Shown piece after piece: positions 1-14,050 of a stretch of DNA of 64,000 bases. Position numbers and translations under genes: made by a program. The stretch is taken from NCBI GenBank assembly GCA_008508345.1, contig QNGE01000747.1, forward strand, positions 80,679 to 144,678. The letters run 5' to 3'. The notes under the pieces were generated by a model. That model worked only from the letters and a program-made list of their open reading frames with translations, did no database searches and was not told the origin of the DNA. How positions within the stretch are numbered: position 1 is the first letter of the stretch; each line of letters starts with the position of its first letter. The DNA is from Paragonimus westermani. Lineage: Eukaryota; Platyhelminthes; Trematoda; Plagiorchiida; Troglotrematidae.

Positions 1-209
1 CAGATCAAAACTGCCTCATTACGGCGTTTGAAATTAATCCCGATATAGCTAGATGAGCTGTCATGCAATTACACGGCACAGCTAGACTTTATGACATTTG
101 TCTGGATTGCAGTAGATACCCTCCATACGTATTGCCACTACTAAAACTTGGCTTTCATTTTCAAGTTGTCTCTCTTCGCTAAGAATTGTTGATGTTGTGA
201 GGATTCATG

Positions 210-330
210 GTTGTATGTGGGCTGAGATACTGCCAGAACGCCCAGACCTAGACAAAAGAACGATTAGGGTTCTCAACCAAATCCTTCGGCTGAAAAGCCC
301 GCACCGCAAGGCAGCGGTGTACAGAAATGT
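210..330 (+). repeat. Dispersed repeat, copy 1
   Basis: This segment aligns by eye with 23090-23210 in the same orientation, at roughly 70 percent identity. Shared blocks include tgtgggct, gatactgc, cgatta, ggctgaaa and ccgcaagg. Copy 2 sits inside the rearranged LINE, so this may be the untranslated part of the same LINE family. Bases 330-560 continue with similar composition but have no counterpart near copy 2. The open frame across it is judged fortuitous. Confidence 0.5.
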
Positions 331-560
331 TACGGTTTTCGGGAAGAGGTACCAACCAACTTCCATCCCCCAACCTGGAGGACCAGGAGACTGTGGTTTG
401 CCAGACATCTACCTATTGGCCTGCCTGGTATGAGTAACTGTTAGTGTGGTCACCACACCGTCCACTTTAGCCAAAAAGGCCATCGAGATGCACAAGCCGT
501 CACACCACGTCAAGGTCCAGTCTCATCGTGACGGTGACGTACTTGTAGAGTTAGTGGCTT

Positions 561-3475
561 TATCATCACTGGTGACACCGGCTTATACGCCGCAAGGTGA
601 CCACCACTCAAATTAGTTGCCTTCAAGCCATGTATCTTTGATAGCCTTTCTTTAGTCATACTGTCCGCCATCAGGGAAAACGGTGTGCTAGTTACATCAA
701 CAGTTCTCATGACAAAGGGACCTTTGGGCACCATCGTGCTTTCTTGTTGACCGCACACAGTTTCTGCACGTCGTATCCTACCAATACCAGTAAACGTGCA
801 CAGAACTGGTGGCTATTTGATACTCCTCAGGGTCAGCCTTAACCGTCACATCCAACCCTGTCTGGGGTGCGCTGTCGTCAACTTAACTGCTCATCGAGAT
901 AGTCTCCACTTAGGTTTTCTCTTCTTCCAAGAAAAGTGATTCTCTCTCGGAAATGCAACACTACCTCCTATTATATCTTCATCTCTGCTGTAAAAGCAGG
1001 CTACTCAGAGGTTCACCTCTGCTCAACAGTTCAGCTGTACTAGCCACTAAACTTAACTGGACTAAGCTGTAGTACCTTCCTGGGAAATTCTTCAAAAGAG
1101 CCCACTACATTTCAGAGTTAAACGCAACTACCACATGCTCCCTCTTAACAAGCAGGAACCTGAAAAATAGATATAGATGTCAACTGATCCCCAGGTACGT
1201 GTCTACCTTCTTCTGTAGAGCGGCTAACTCTTTTTGCTTCCTTCTACAGCATTCGGTAGGTTCAATGGGTGATTTCAGTGAAAAAGTGCTCTGCTGTTTA
1301 AATGATTCAATCAGTCTGCAAAACAGTGAACTCTTTCAGGATCAAACTTCGTTCTTGATCACCAAGTGCTTTGACGAAAATTCAACAGCTCCTAATCTCC
1401 CGATGTTTTCGTATTGATACTTTTGTATACTCAAAGTATCGAGATGTTTACAGTAGTGCTAGCAAAGGCAAAATCTATCTCATGTCTCTTTATGTGTTGA
1501 GAGATGTTCTTTGATGAAGTGATTATTTTCGGTAATTGGTCGTTAGTGTCCGCCTTTCAGCCTCTAATCTTCCGTATGTCTCCTGAACATGGCTTACCCC
1601 TTCAGTGCTAAACGTTAGAAGCTAGAACCAGCTTGCAACCGAGTTACATTTAATCCCACAATACAGAGGCCTGTGTTTATCACACTGGGCTTGCTCCATT
1701 CGCTTTCTGTAACACAGGTTCATAAACAGTATCTTTTCAAACCTCCAGTCTTGTCCTATGTTTACTTCTGTTTCGTCAGCAGTTTTACCACCAGAATGTA
1801 CAACCGTATATTTTTGTTTCATTATTGATGAACAGATTGGGAATAACACGGCGTTTCGAGCAAGTTGTAATACTCTACGTTCCAACCACCTCGGGTGGCC
1901 TTCCTCGGGAAAGTTATCGCTGATCACTGTAGGATTACGTTGTGTTAGCTGGTGACGTCATGTTTCTTAAGGTGAATTCAATTCCTTTCTTGTCTACTGC
2001 GTCAAGTACACTTGTCTGTAGGATTCATTCAGTTGACTTTCTACCTTTACAGAAACCAGCAGTAAATTTACCTTGTTTAGAACTTTTTTGAACTCCAGCA
2101 GGGTTTAGAGACCAGCTCAGTTTCATAAAATTACCGGGTTTTTGCAATTGTCTCACTGCATTCTCGCATAGTACATCTGCCACCAGTCGCACATTTAACT
2201 CAGTGGCACAGCCTTTTTATCTCTTTACTCGATTCCTCCATTTCTGGATCTACTGATTCAATTAGTAGAAGATCTCAGTACCCACAAAGTACTTAATCAG
2301 AATTGTGCTCCAACTGTTGAGAAATACTGACCAGTATTTCTAACTTGTCATTCGGTTTTCACTATCTTCCACACTTACGTCTGCCATTCTGTCTCATTTT
2401 TAGTAGATTACCTTCCATTATTCATCTCTTCTTTCATCGAAACAACCAACCAAGCGTTTTCACAAAATTTCAGCTTAAAGAAATATATAGAAAGCCTCGG
2501 TGAATATCCTTCCAAATCCGAAGTGGTTTTCGTACAATGGAACATACGACTTTTTTCAACAAAAGTAATCTTATGAGTGATATTCAATTAATTTTCTTAT
2601 CTGCCGAATAAACCTCGTCACCGCAGCATATTTCTGGTTCATACATTTTTGACAAGAATTAGTGAATATACTTTCCCTGATGAATCTATCTCTTTCCTGA
2701 GATCTCAAGTGATGATTGCTTGAATATTAGAGAAAAATAGCTGTGCAGGAATTGGGAAAAATGTTTAGGACAAAGATGTACATTTCTCAAGAAAACTGCT
2801 GGCAGTAACCTACAACGAAATGGTGCACAGCCGACATTATTTGAGTGAGAACCTAAACGTGATCTGAGCTGCTAGATAACCCACCGCTTTTAACATCAAG
2901 GTAAAGTAGTTCATGGGACCTCTCCGTCCTTGAGTACTTATCCTGGGTAATTTCTTCCGGATTCTGTTACGCTTGATAACCTAAGTCTACCACGAAGAAT
3001 TTTACAAGACTTCAAACAACATTTTGCTGTTTAATTTAGGGATTGTCAATCGGAACAACTCGGAAACGTTTGCGCTTGTTAGGACATAGAGGACCTGTTG
3101 AGCCTCTAAAGCTGATCAATAGTTGATAACAAATATCAGCCGGCCGTTGTGGTGCTGGTAAATTCACCTGAAAGATTTTGAATGTAATAAATGACAGGCA
3201 GTTTTTACGCTGTCAGTTAAAAAGTTGTCTTGAGACCAACGTCAATGAACTACTGAAGGTTTTACAGGCAGAAAATCAATAACTTATCATGACTGTGGTG
3301 GGATTTGTTAGTCAAAACTATTGCCAACTGCTTACACATGCTGAGCCATTTCCAAGGTCATACACAGACTCTGGACCTAAGGGCCAGCATCTATGGCTAA
3401 AACTCAGCTATAAGCAAAAACCTACGAAATCGAGAGGTGGCAAAACCCAAACAAACAAAAGCCAAAACATCTCAG
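561..3475. other. No gene recognised
   Basis: Only short open frames without family resemblance are present on either strand. I saw no EF-hand, retroelement or tRNA-like motif here. It is probably intergenic or intronic DNA, possibly old repeats too decayed to read. Confidence 0.5.
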
Positions 3476-3661
3476 AGTAATTCTGTTAACGCACGGGAAA
3501 TTTTTTTACTAGTTCATAAATTATTTACGAGTAACATACAACCTTGCGGAAAAGAAGATTACAGACCTATTAAAATGTTAGATAAAAAACGTCTTTGGAA
3601 CTATTGCTGGAATGGTTACGATTGGACAAAATTCCAGCCAACAATAATGTGGGCTTTCCAA
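3476..3661 (+). CDS. Candidate orphan internal exon (62 codons)
   Basis: An open segment of 186 nt is bounded by a possible acceptor (ctcag ending at 3475) and a strong donor (gtaagt from 3662). Both boundaries are in phase 0, so it would be a symmetrical exon of exactly 62 codons. The translation is basic and aromatic-rich, ending in WTKFQPTIMWAFQ, with LDKKRLWNYCWNGYDW before it. I do not recognise the family and no partner exon was found. The polypyrimidine tract upstream of the acceptor is poor. It could equally be a chance open frame. No function is proposed. Confidence 0.22.
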
Positions 3662-6600
3662 GTAAGTTTGTTTTTATGTCCTGACCCTGTTCACATCCGT
3701 GTCTCGTTTAAACTGTGATTGAATTTATTTAGGTTCATTTCCAGTCAGTTCATATTCTGAGTTAATGTGACTAATAAGTCTGAGAAGTTGAAAAATCAAG
3801 TTAAAAATCTGGTGAGTAGACACTGTAAGCATACACTTCATGTGAATAGCTATCTGTGACGTTGATGGGACGAAGGGGTGCACTTAACCCTCCAAAAATC
3901 TCTCAGAAACACGAGTCCTAGTTAAGTGGGATAATACAGTAAGATGGAACTTCGTAGACAGTAGGAAATTTTGTGATGACGCCGTCCTGAGATCGAAGGA
4001 AAAGTAACGGATACATCATCTGTATAATCATGACAAAATGTTATTTGAGTTCACCTGTTTCGGTGAACAGATTGCGATCCTGGGTGTTTTGACCATTAAG
4101 ACAAATTGAGACGATTCTCTCTAGTGGGTGTGAGCAAGTGTATTACATCATGCAGCACTATTCATGAGGTTGTCTTTCTCACGGCCTACTTGTATATGTG
4201 AGTACACATCGTTTGAATCAAACTGCAGTTTTTTCCCAGCCGACTAACTTCAGTCCTGTGGCGAGAAGCTGTTTCTGCCAAGGTAGTTTACCCGGACTGA
4301 AGTCCCACCCTTACACTTTACAGTACTTTTCTTAAAATTAATGTGTTCTCTCTCATTGTACATCATTCAGAATCAAACTGCAACAACACTGTTATGAACC
4401 GATCGCTTTGACACTAAATCGCATTAATGAACTTACTTTAGCTGCTCATCCGAACTATAATAAAACAAAGAAGTTTTTATTTGTTATCCGAGTTTAATTT
4501 GATTAATATCGAGCTGACTTGTTTGTTTCACAGATTTATGGCAATTATGAACAAGATAAGATTTGATGCTAATCAACGAAAAACATCGCACTCGCGCATG
4601 TTAACTAATAAGTGACCTAATAACGTATTGATTGAATACATAGTGATGGTTTAAAATTCATGTCTAAATACAGGTGGAGCTTCTTTTGTATACACCTGTG
4701 ATTCTAGTATGTATTTATATGGTGGAACAAGGATACGCAAGTATACATTCACGTACAAATATATGAATATAAAAACCTTTGTATGCATATATTCAATGTA
4801 AATACGGCACAGATAGTGAAGGATAGAAACTGTCATCATTTCGATTTTCTTGTGAGGTGACTGACTCTGTACACAATGAAGAGCTGTTCATGGTTGGTTT
4901 CTCAATGTAGCCGCTGCTGCCAAATTGCAAAATTCCATGAAGGTGCAAATTTCTGGGCCTTTTTTTTTAAATTAGACTGACATAGAAAATCGCGTTCATT
5001 CGCGAGGTATAAAAAGCAAATTAACTGAAGAACTTCGCAAGCTTATTTCAAAGTCACGTGTGGAAGGCTCCTTTTTGTGTTTGTAACATGTGTGCATCTC
5101 ACATATTGATGAATTAAGGGAAATTCACAATCACTGTTTTAAGGTATTTAATATGTGTGTACATTTAGACGTGCAGTCTTGTATCTCGTAGAAAGTCTTC
5201 ACTAGGAGCTTACTCAGTTGTGTAGCAGGTCGTATACCGGTTAATGTCTTGTAAAGCATCCACATATGTCAGTCGAGAGTTTAAAACACTTGGTTTAAAT
5301 AGGGGAATCACACTATTTTTGAGAATCGCACATTTTCGAGCTCTAGACTGGTTTACATTGGCCCTTCGAAAAAATGTCATCCACTTTGTAATACTCACAT
5401 ATATTGTCCGACTGCCCACCGACTAATCTATAATTTTTTCCGCATCTCTCTCGAATGCTAAGATAAGTATAATTTAATGCAGTCTCTAAACGTCTTTTGA
5501 CCACTGAGTTAGATATTTGTTAGTCTTGACAACATTGCATACATCTACTCTTCACACTCCTGGTCACATTGGTGAACCGTTAGCTTAAGTTAAACGCAAA
5601 AACACAATGACGTTATGGTGCAATAATGATGAGCCTAGCCCTTCGAGACCATTACGTAGGTGATGCAAAGATTCGTGGCCAACAGAACTGCTGGTTTTGA
5701 TTTCGTTGCAACGATGGAATTTCGGGGTCTCCCTTTCTTTGTCTTCTATGCAGGGTTTATTCACCCTGCCTTATTTGACCTACGTTTGATAGAGTCACCG
5801 GACAACGGAATTGACATAACTGGGAGCTTGGATCAACGGAGACAGCAGACCGTCTGCTAGTTGTTTGGATGAGTCCCACCCAGCTGATAATAGCTAAATT
5901 TCGTGATGTTAGTGGAGGAAGTTACTAGTTGAACGGCACCCGGCGACAACCTACTGCCTAGTTCAATCACTGACGGCGCTACATAGTATCCATAAAAAGT
6001 TTGCAGTTTCTGCTTGAGTTCTAATTCATGGACGCCAACCTTCTTTCTGTTTACCATAAGTTACCAATCAGTGAGTTAAGTACAACAGCGTATACCGCAT
6101 CAATGTATTCTTTGTTCTGTACGCTTTGGGAATACGTGCCTTCTCCTAGTACGGCATGCATTACGCATCCCGACTTTTGTGCATTTACTATGTTTCAAGC
6201 CTTTCAGGTCATTTATCAGGCGCACAACTAACTGACTCAAAAAATGTCTGGTAAAATCGTGCAGCAATAAATTGTGTATCACATAAATACATTTACGCTT
6301 AACGGTATTAGTTTTGTTACCATACTACGAATGGTACACTCAGTGTGTGCTGGTACTCAGTCTAGTTCCGGGAAGGGAAAGCCGTTAATAGCAGTTACTC
6401 AAACACTGTTCTTATGTTGGAACAGGTATGTGTTGTTCAGCTTGAAATGGGTCAAATCCAACGGAATCCTGACGGAGAGTGAAGTCAGTAACTTTATTCA
6501 CATGAAAACAGGTCATTCAATCACATCAAGAAGCCATTCATTTAAGGGGCAGTGACAGAACCAACCACGTCCGTTAGATATCTGATGCAATCTACTGGTT

Positions 6601-8740
6601 GTACGATTACTTGTCTTGTTTGACGATGCAAACGGCCTTCAGTCGTTGAGAAGAATTCCTTTCTCTAACATACAGGAGTGTGACGTTAGTGGACTGCTGT
6701 CTGTCTTTCTCTGACCGCAGTGGCGACTGGTCAATACGACTGACCTACCGGAGTAGTCGGAACAGCTCGTTGATCACTGTCAGATTACTTCATACCAGAT
6801 GGACCAGTTGATAAAAGCCTGAAAAGCTACACTTTCTGGTCTTCGAGGTTGTAGCCCAAGGTCACGTTGATTATCTTAGTAATGTCATCATTTCTTTGCC
6901 TTGCTGTGTAGGCTTATGAATCACAGGCTTTTATTTTAAGTCGTAGTCGTTCCATCCTCCGACTCGCAGAATAGATCAAATTGTCTTGTCCACTAGATCT
7001 CATCGTGTGGATAAGTGAAAGTATTCCAAGAACAGCCCTTCATCATCTGTCATCCAAGGTAATTTACAGAGCACATATTGACCGGTGAAATATCTACAGC
7101 AAGACAATCAAATTTAGCCATCCTTCTGGACTCAAGGTAATACTGTTCGAGATGTGTAGCGTATGCATGCTGTTGGATCGGTGGAGTGTCAGGAGACGAG
7201 CATATCTCACATCATTAATCATTACGGAACTAACGCGTTGCTGCACTGACGTCGCCTTTCTAAGTGAGTCAATGATTCTCACTCCATGGCGGTATCCGAG
7301 CACTGCATAACTTATCCGGCACGGTGAAGAAGGGTTGACTAAGTAACACTTGAAGTACGGTGGGAAGGTTGTAGAAAGGACTGTGCTTCGGTTTGTACAT
7401 GTCATCTGGGAATGGCACCCCGTCCGACCAATACTGTATAGTGCCCTTATGGCACTTTTGCAATGATTAGATGAGCGAGTAGTCCAAAAACAGTAATTAG
7501 GCCTTCAGGAAAGCGTGATGCTCTATCCCCACTTACTTACAAGCACTCACTTTTCAGTCAACAGGGTGGTTTTCCCGAATGTTTGTCAGTCTTTGACAAT
7601 ATCACAAAGTCCCTCATTTCGTAAACAGAATAGACAGAGTGATCCACTAGTAGGCTGTTATCCGACAAAAATCAGGCAACGCGATCAGTAGAAGACTGCT
7701 CCGAAAGCTTTAGTTTTTAATCTGCCTTACGCGTACCGATTTTGTCCACAGTTGGTGAAGAGTACTAAATCTACCCGCATATTCACATAATTAGCAAACT
7801 TCCAGGAATCTTTCTGTTTTATTGGCTGTTCGAGTAGGGATAGGCTGTTCTTTCTTTCACAGATTTTCGTACCATGTCCAAACATCCAAGTTATATTTAC
7901 CCAATATTCATTTCAAGGTACGAATCGATGCTGGAAAGTCATATGCTTCTTAACTAACGAATGACAAGGCAAAACGGCAATCACAGTGGTCTCACCGTCC
8001 TGCTGTAATCCTTAATTTGGTTACCCTTATTCAAACGTCCTTGTAACGAATAAACAGACAGCGTCATTAATGAAGAAACGCTGTCCTGTTCAACACCACA
8101 AGTTGATGAACCACAAAGACACAACGTCAGAAACCAAACTGACGTACCTCGAGATGGTTCCGTAAACAACAGTACGTGGTGAAACGTAGCTAACGAGAGT
8201 GGAATCTGTCGCTTTGAGATAACGATGCCCATCCGAAGACGTAAGCTTTTATAAAATTCAGCTATCAGTTTTTATTCAGAAGAGGTGGTTTTATCTGTCT
8301 AAATGAATTGCGGTAGCTATGGTAAGTCGAATGCTGGTTCACACTGACTAGTTGACAACTTCGGTGTTATTACTCACACAAACCATAGTAGGTTGATAAA
8401 TATCGCGTTTCATTGATGACGTGTGTGAAATTTGGTTGCACAAACGGACTGTAGCATTATTTCGTGTCCAGAACATATTCCCTAACTTTAGGTATCCCTA
8501 GCAATCTGCCTAAGTGTTTGGATCATTCGATTTGCTCCAGTGGTACATCGTGTAAGCTTTTGATGTTAGTAATTCAACAGCAATCAAACTAACGAAGCCA
8601 CACGTTGTTGTTGTCGGACTGTCTAGTATGAATTCAGAAAAACATCCTGTTATCACAGAAAGGAAGAATTATATTGCCTATTCACACCAGTTTTCGCTGT
8701 GCGATTTGGAAACCTGATCTGCACGTGAAGTAGGCGTGAA
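3662..8740. other. No gene recognised
   Basis: This is an AT-rich stretch with only short, unrelated open frames. There is an AT-rich patch around 4650-4830 with short TA-type runs. No motif supports a gene or a named mobile element. Confidence 0.5.
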
Positions 8741-8972
8741 AATACTCCTGATATTTTTGATGAGTTGTAAGGGATTTTGATTTCCACACAATTTGAACAT
8801 CATCGCAGCTTTTGCATTCCTATAGACTTTCCAGTAGACCTCTTTCAAGAAGAAACACTAGACTCGAGTTTCGCCCTTGTTAGAGCTCGCTATTGGTGAA
8901 TATCTTTGCCACCGCCAAGACTAGAACTCCGGCCACGCTTTCCTGGGGCAATCGTGCTAACCAGTGCGCCAT
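8741..8972 (-). mobile_element. tRNA-derived SINE, copy 1
   Basis: Read on the minus strand, 8972 to 8904 resembles a tRNA. It has a box-A-like start (TGGCGCACTGGTTAGCACG) and a box-B-like AGTTCTAGTCT, as in Pol III internal promoters. The body that follows on the minus strand (8903 to 8741) matches 33085-33245 in the opposite orientation, including an AAGGGCGAAACT block, a CTGGAAAGTCTAT block and an AAATCCCTTA block. A tRNA-like head joined to a repeated unrelated body is the SINE arrangement. No flanking target duplication was identified. Confidence 0.6.
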
Positions 8973-10456
8973 TCCCTTCACACGATCAAATTATATGAAC
9001 TATATGTTAAACCTTTTTCGTTTGCGACTAATGTTCAGGTTGCCCGATAACCTCAAGGGCAGACAGAGTAATTGTTCTGTTAACTCTGATCAATGACTTT
9101 TCGATTCGGACTACCTTCTAAGATGAAATCACGTTAGGCGGTATTTTGCTAACCGATCAACAGTAGGGGTCGATTGGAATGTCTGTAATAATGGAAATAC
9201 CGCGATCAATTGTGGGTCATGTTCAATTTTTGTGGAAAGCCAAGATTTCCTACCACACATTGGCGATCAGAATATCGCTCAACAAGTTAATGATTCCTGT
9301 GAGTTCAACTTGCTGGGACGTCCTAGTCGACTGGTCGGCAATTGGAGTTAACAGGACAGTTACTGTCTTCTCGCCGGACGATCGCGCAAACAGAGCATGG
9401 CTCCAAATCTATGTCCACTATTGACACATCAAGTTGGAAGATCGCGTAAACATGGTAGCTGTTAACCCCACCATCTTCCCCGAAACTTCTGAAACGCAGT
9501 TGGTTTTCCACTCAAAAAGAACGCAGGTTGTGTCAGTTCTTCCGCATAACACTTGACTATATGCCTTAGCGGGTATTATCAACTGAGACCAAGAAAGTTT
9601 TGAAACCCGCTAGTGTGGCCATATAACGATGTGGTTATGAAACACGAAGACTTTAGCAATCTCTTTGTATAGGGTATGTACGCGTCTTCTGCTAATTTCC
9701 GAAACTTACGTTCACACAAATCGTCCATTTATGACGTTGTCCGACTCAACAATCCCTGGCAGTCAATTGTATGTCTCTGTCCACAACGCTGCCTCAACCT
9801 GAATCTGCATTATTCAGCATTTGTCTTTTTAGCTCATTTTTATTGCTGGAATATTTGTCACATGTATTGTGGGCAACTGAGCTAGAGAGCCCTCAGGTCG
9901 GGTTTATAGCCGTTTGTGGAGAACGATTTCACTATGCCGTGGTATGTATACTATGATCCACCTCGCGGTCGGACTTACGTATCAAGTGTTCCAATCTTAG
10001 CAGGATGGTAGAAAACTGTGTTGGCATTACAACGAGAAACGGTTGCAACACAAGTTTTTGGCTTGTCACAGATGCTATTTGTTCCGGCATTGATTAGTGT
10101 CCCGGCAACTAAGGAAGTACGGTGTGTGATTTTGCCTCAACTTTATGGATATTCGATATATGAAGGGAAAGAATGTTACCAATCAGACTAGGTACTCACT
10201 GAGCGTAACTTTAGATTTCCCTTAATTCTCACAGTTTTTAAGTAAACTTTGATGCATTTGCTAATTGTTATTCTCAGTTGAAACTATTCAGGAAGGGAGT
10301 TGAAAAAACTAAACGAAAAAACTCAATCTGGTTTTGAATCGTGAAAATCAGATAAAATGTCTAGATTGCGTAAGAAATAGTTATTTCTAATCGTGAACAG
10401 CAGTTAAGGCGACCTCACCTAATTCAACACGATTCACTACGTATGTCTGGGCAGTG
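8973..10456. other. No gene recognised; 3' flank of gene A
   Basis: Short open frames at 9179-9424 (+) and 9323-9511 (-) overlap each other and resemble nothing I know. The part next to 10457 is expected to be the 3' UTR and flank of gene A, but no clear AATAAA was seen close to its stop. Confidence 0.45.
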
Positions 10457-10570
10457 TTATAACACTGAGACGTACTCGTTTCGTTGAGTTCCCTGTATAC
10501 CAAATGCGATTTTGTATTCGTCTAGCGTAATTTCTCCATCTTTGTTCAGGTCATACTTACGTAGGAAACC
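10457..10570 (-). CDS. Gene A exon 2: two-EF-hand calcium-binding protein, C-terminal half
   Basis: This is the second and last coding exon of gene A, read from 10570 down to a TAA stop at 10457-10459. It follows an acceptor (TATATTTTAG on the minus strand) in phase 0 and adds 37 residues. Six residues lead into a canonical 12-residue EF loop, DLNKDGEITLDE, with Asp at 1, Asn at 3, Asp at 5, Gly at 6, Ile at 8 and Glu at 12, so calcium binding is expected. The exiting helix (YKIAFGI) and a short tail follow. The exon starts six residues before loop position 1, exactly as in genes B and E. That agreement is the main argument for joining it to exon 1 across a 4.8-kb intron. No transcript evidence is available here. 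Confidence 0.8.
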   Translation of the reverse strand, partial: GFLRKYDLNKDGEITLDEYKIAFGIQGTQRNEYVSVL

Positions 10571-13055
10571 CTAAAATATAATTTTTTTTTAAATATCAAG
10601 TTGAACATAAATGTTTTCAAGTGATTAAAAATTTGTTGAGTGGCCATGGAAAATGTTATGTGACAAATAGGTTTGTTTCTGGTTATTCAATATCACGCAA
10701 AGTACATGACGTGTGTATTAAACACGGTTGTTAAGACAATACGAGAAAGCCGCTAAAGTAACTTTATCTCAGAAAGGAGAGTATGGGTAAAGAATGGTAT
10801 TTGTTTCCACTGCCTTCTTCTAGGTACACTGAGTTACTTCTTCCTGTGGAACCGCCTATGCACGACTGATGAACACCTTATTGAGTCGAATCATACCAAC
10901 AACCTAGTCACTTCTGTTCGCTGAATTTATCAAGTCAGGGGTAGTTGGTCGTAAACCGTAAGATGTCGAAATCTGCCCGTCACCAGGGTGATCATGATTT
11001 GACTGATTTCTCCAACTTTATGAACCCTTAAACTTTGTGTTCGCGTATTACGATCGCCTTAGCCCACCACCCACATTATGTCCCATCACACTGCTGCCGC
11101 ATAATTTGTTTAAATGTTTTGACACAATTTTATTAAAGCGTCGTTGCCATTTGTACCTAGGACCTGAGTAACCGCATTTCAACGTTTTACTTGTTGTGTT
11201 CATTTTGCTCTAAAAACACCTTCTCACAGGAACGAGTAAACGCAAACGAGGTTTTTCTCTACTCTGTGCAATCACATTCATTCAGATGCCGATGACAGTG
11301 TCTGATTAAAATAGTTAATTATTTACACTTTTGAGAACGAACATGGAAATATTCAGCAATGAAAGTCTGAATGATGTGACTAGATGATGCAATAATTTCA
11401 GTGTTCCATTTCCATATTTCTGTTTATAGCTACGGTTTCATATTATGCGATAACTCATGGATACCTTCATTAATGCAGGCAGTTACATCTCATAAGGCAA
11501 ATGAAGATCACGATTTAGTCTCAGCAGATCACTGAGGTGAATTTTATTCAATTGAAACTCGCTCATGCCATCTCGTTGTGATGATGTTGATTCGATGAAA
11601 ACGTTATATGATACTGTTGTGTTAACTTCGGCATTCTCTTTGGTGATTATGAAATCCAGTTAGTTCTGTGAGAGTATACATACTCGTGCGTGCATGTGAC
11701 AGTTTAACTGTGTTTGTCGACACTCACCATAAACGAAGTTCTCATCTGTTTTGACACCGACGCCTGTAAGACATGGTGATAGCTATCCGCTCTCACGATT
11801 TTTATTCGTCGTCTCAAGTCTCCTCTACAATGTTTACTAACGCTTCGCTTGACATCTACTTTTGACATTGTCAGTCGAAATCTTGTAGTTAACCTGTCCG
11901 TTGTACGCGAACCCCATGATAAAATTATTTAATCACCCCATCTTCTATCAGTCCTCACAGTGTCCAGTTTACTGGTGTTGCTTTTAACAGGTAACGTACA
12001 ACGCCCATTGAAATGCACTAGAGTTAGTCGTGTAAGAAGGTCATTACGGACCAAACGGAACAGAAAAAACGAAGCAGAAATCAAGAGAAAACTACAACCA
12101 GAACGTCATGCTGTCATTGTGGGCTGCAATTCAGCAAACAAGTAGCTCTACCTTCATCTCAGGCGAGAACTTCCACAAGTGAGCTAAACACATATCCCTC
12201 GTTTTTGGTTCAGAACAAGCTTAAATTCATTCTTATAGAGGCTCTTGATGACATTTTTTGTAATCCACGTGCCAGTGAACCCTCCAGGTATTCTATACGG
12301 TTGATTTCAATAATACAGGTCAGCCACCCGAGCTAGTCTTAAACCTGGGATAAGTACGTCTGTGCGACATACACATACGAATTAAAATGTTTTAATTATG
12401 AGGACGTACAATGTTTTTATCAAGTTTGAGAAATTCGGAGTAACAGAGAATCCTGAAGCGTCCTAACATTGATTACTGTCCACAGTGACCGTTTCCTTTG
12501 GCATCTACCACCCTCTAACAAGGCTTGTTTGTTTGTTGCATAAAAACATAACTGTTGACTTGGTCATCAATACATTTTTAAAAGGTGCAACGGCCACATA
12601 ATTTCCACTACAGGATGTGCATAAATTTTTATGGATGGAAGATATTTAAAAATAAAATGTGTGAAAGTTGACTTAACAGGATAGAACCATTGATCGATAA
12701 TAAAGTGTGTCCTAATGTGAGTTGTGCTGATATTTCTGAACAGAAACTAATCGATCAACCGCCATTATTAGTGATCGATAAAATTTTGATTTTTAGACCA
12801 GCTAACTATGAGATTGACCCGTTTTATGAAGCTTGAAAATAAAACCAGAGTTCCAGCTTGGTATTGTGGTGATATCATTCCATCTATTCTCATCGGATGA
12901 GATAAATAAAAAACAACTGAACACGAACTAAAAACTGGGTTGAATTTTATGAACGCTGTCCATCAGGTAGAGATTGAGGAATTCATTTTCCCCTGTCTGG
13001 TCTAACAAAATATATGAAAGCCTTCGGAAGTAACCCATAGGAAACAGTTGATAAA

Positions 13056-13091
13056 GGTTATAGCGGGAGGGCAGGTTATAGCGGGAGGGCA
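13056..13091. repeat. 18-bp tandem duplication
   Basis: The unit ggttatagcgggagggca occurs twice, head to tail, at 13056-13073 and 13074-13091, without mismatch. It lies in the gene A intron. Confidence 0.95.
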
Positions 13092-13659
13092 TACATACAC
13101 TGATAACTCGATCGAGTATTTTAGCTGGTACAGCCTTAGGTTGTCACGTGAAAGAGACCGTACTATCCTGCTACTAAGGAATATCCCAGCATAATCACCT
13201 GTAAGAAGCAGAGATTAAGGTTCATTATTTGTAGGAAAAAGATGACAACCATCGATACGTTTTACATGATTTTGCCGTTCGTAAGTTAACGGTAACAGGT
13301 GGACACATTCAAATTAGTTGAGGCAGACTGTAAGCCACCTACAGAATGTAAAATCTCCGTGTACTGTACAGTAAGACGGACGAAACTCAACGAACAAACC
13401 ATGTGATGCCTTAAATCACGTCATCTGCTTATTTGCTTCAAATGTATGATCAGGTCATAAGCATTGTGTAAATTACAACCAAGAATGATGGGGGCCTGTA
13501 CATCGAAAAACACCAGAGTTAGCGAGGTTTGCCGTTGTGGTCTGACCATTAAATTGTGTAAAGTTACTACGAATCGCAAGACAGTCACCTGAAAGTTTGG
13601 AAGTGGTTGGGGGGTTTAAATTGTTTCAATGTGAATACCACCCATACTTGTTCACGACA

Positions 13660-13745
13660 TTCGCATTCAGATAAGTCATTCGAATACCCCATTTCAAAAG
13701 GAAGCACTAGTTTCAAATTTCGTTCTTAGTAGGGCTCATCGTGCT
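13660..13745 (-). mobile_element. SINE body fragment, copy 4
   Basis: This matches the body of the SINE at 8741-8972 in the same minus orientation. Shared features are a cactag block followed by a ttcg-rich block and a tagggctc block, preceded by a divergent stretch with a cattc motif. The tRNA-like head is missing, so this copy is truncated or decayed. Confidence 0.45.
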
Positions 13746-14050
13746 GGCTGGAACTTGCATTCCAACTCTAATGCTTGTAATACCTTTCGAAGACCTTTCG
13801 AATTGCGTAACCGAAAGGCTTATCTAAAAGTGAAGGTTACGACCAAGCGTAGGTGACGTTTGAATTGAAACAACCACCCGGGAGGTCGTTGATTAATGAA
13901 TGAGTATCGGATTTGTAGAAAAGTCAACAACGTTATTTTTAATTCTTTCAAGCGTCTCTCTCTTAGTATATATATCTATACAAGAAATCCTGTGGTTTTC
14001 AGCAAATGATTTCAGAATGAATGTATCCGGTACATTTATGAAAAGAAAAT

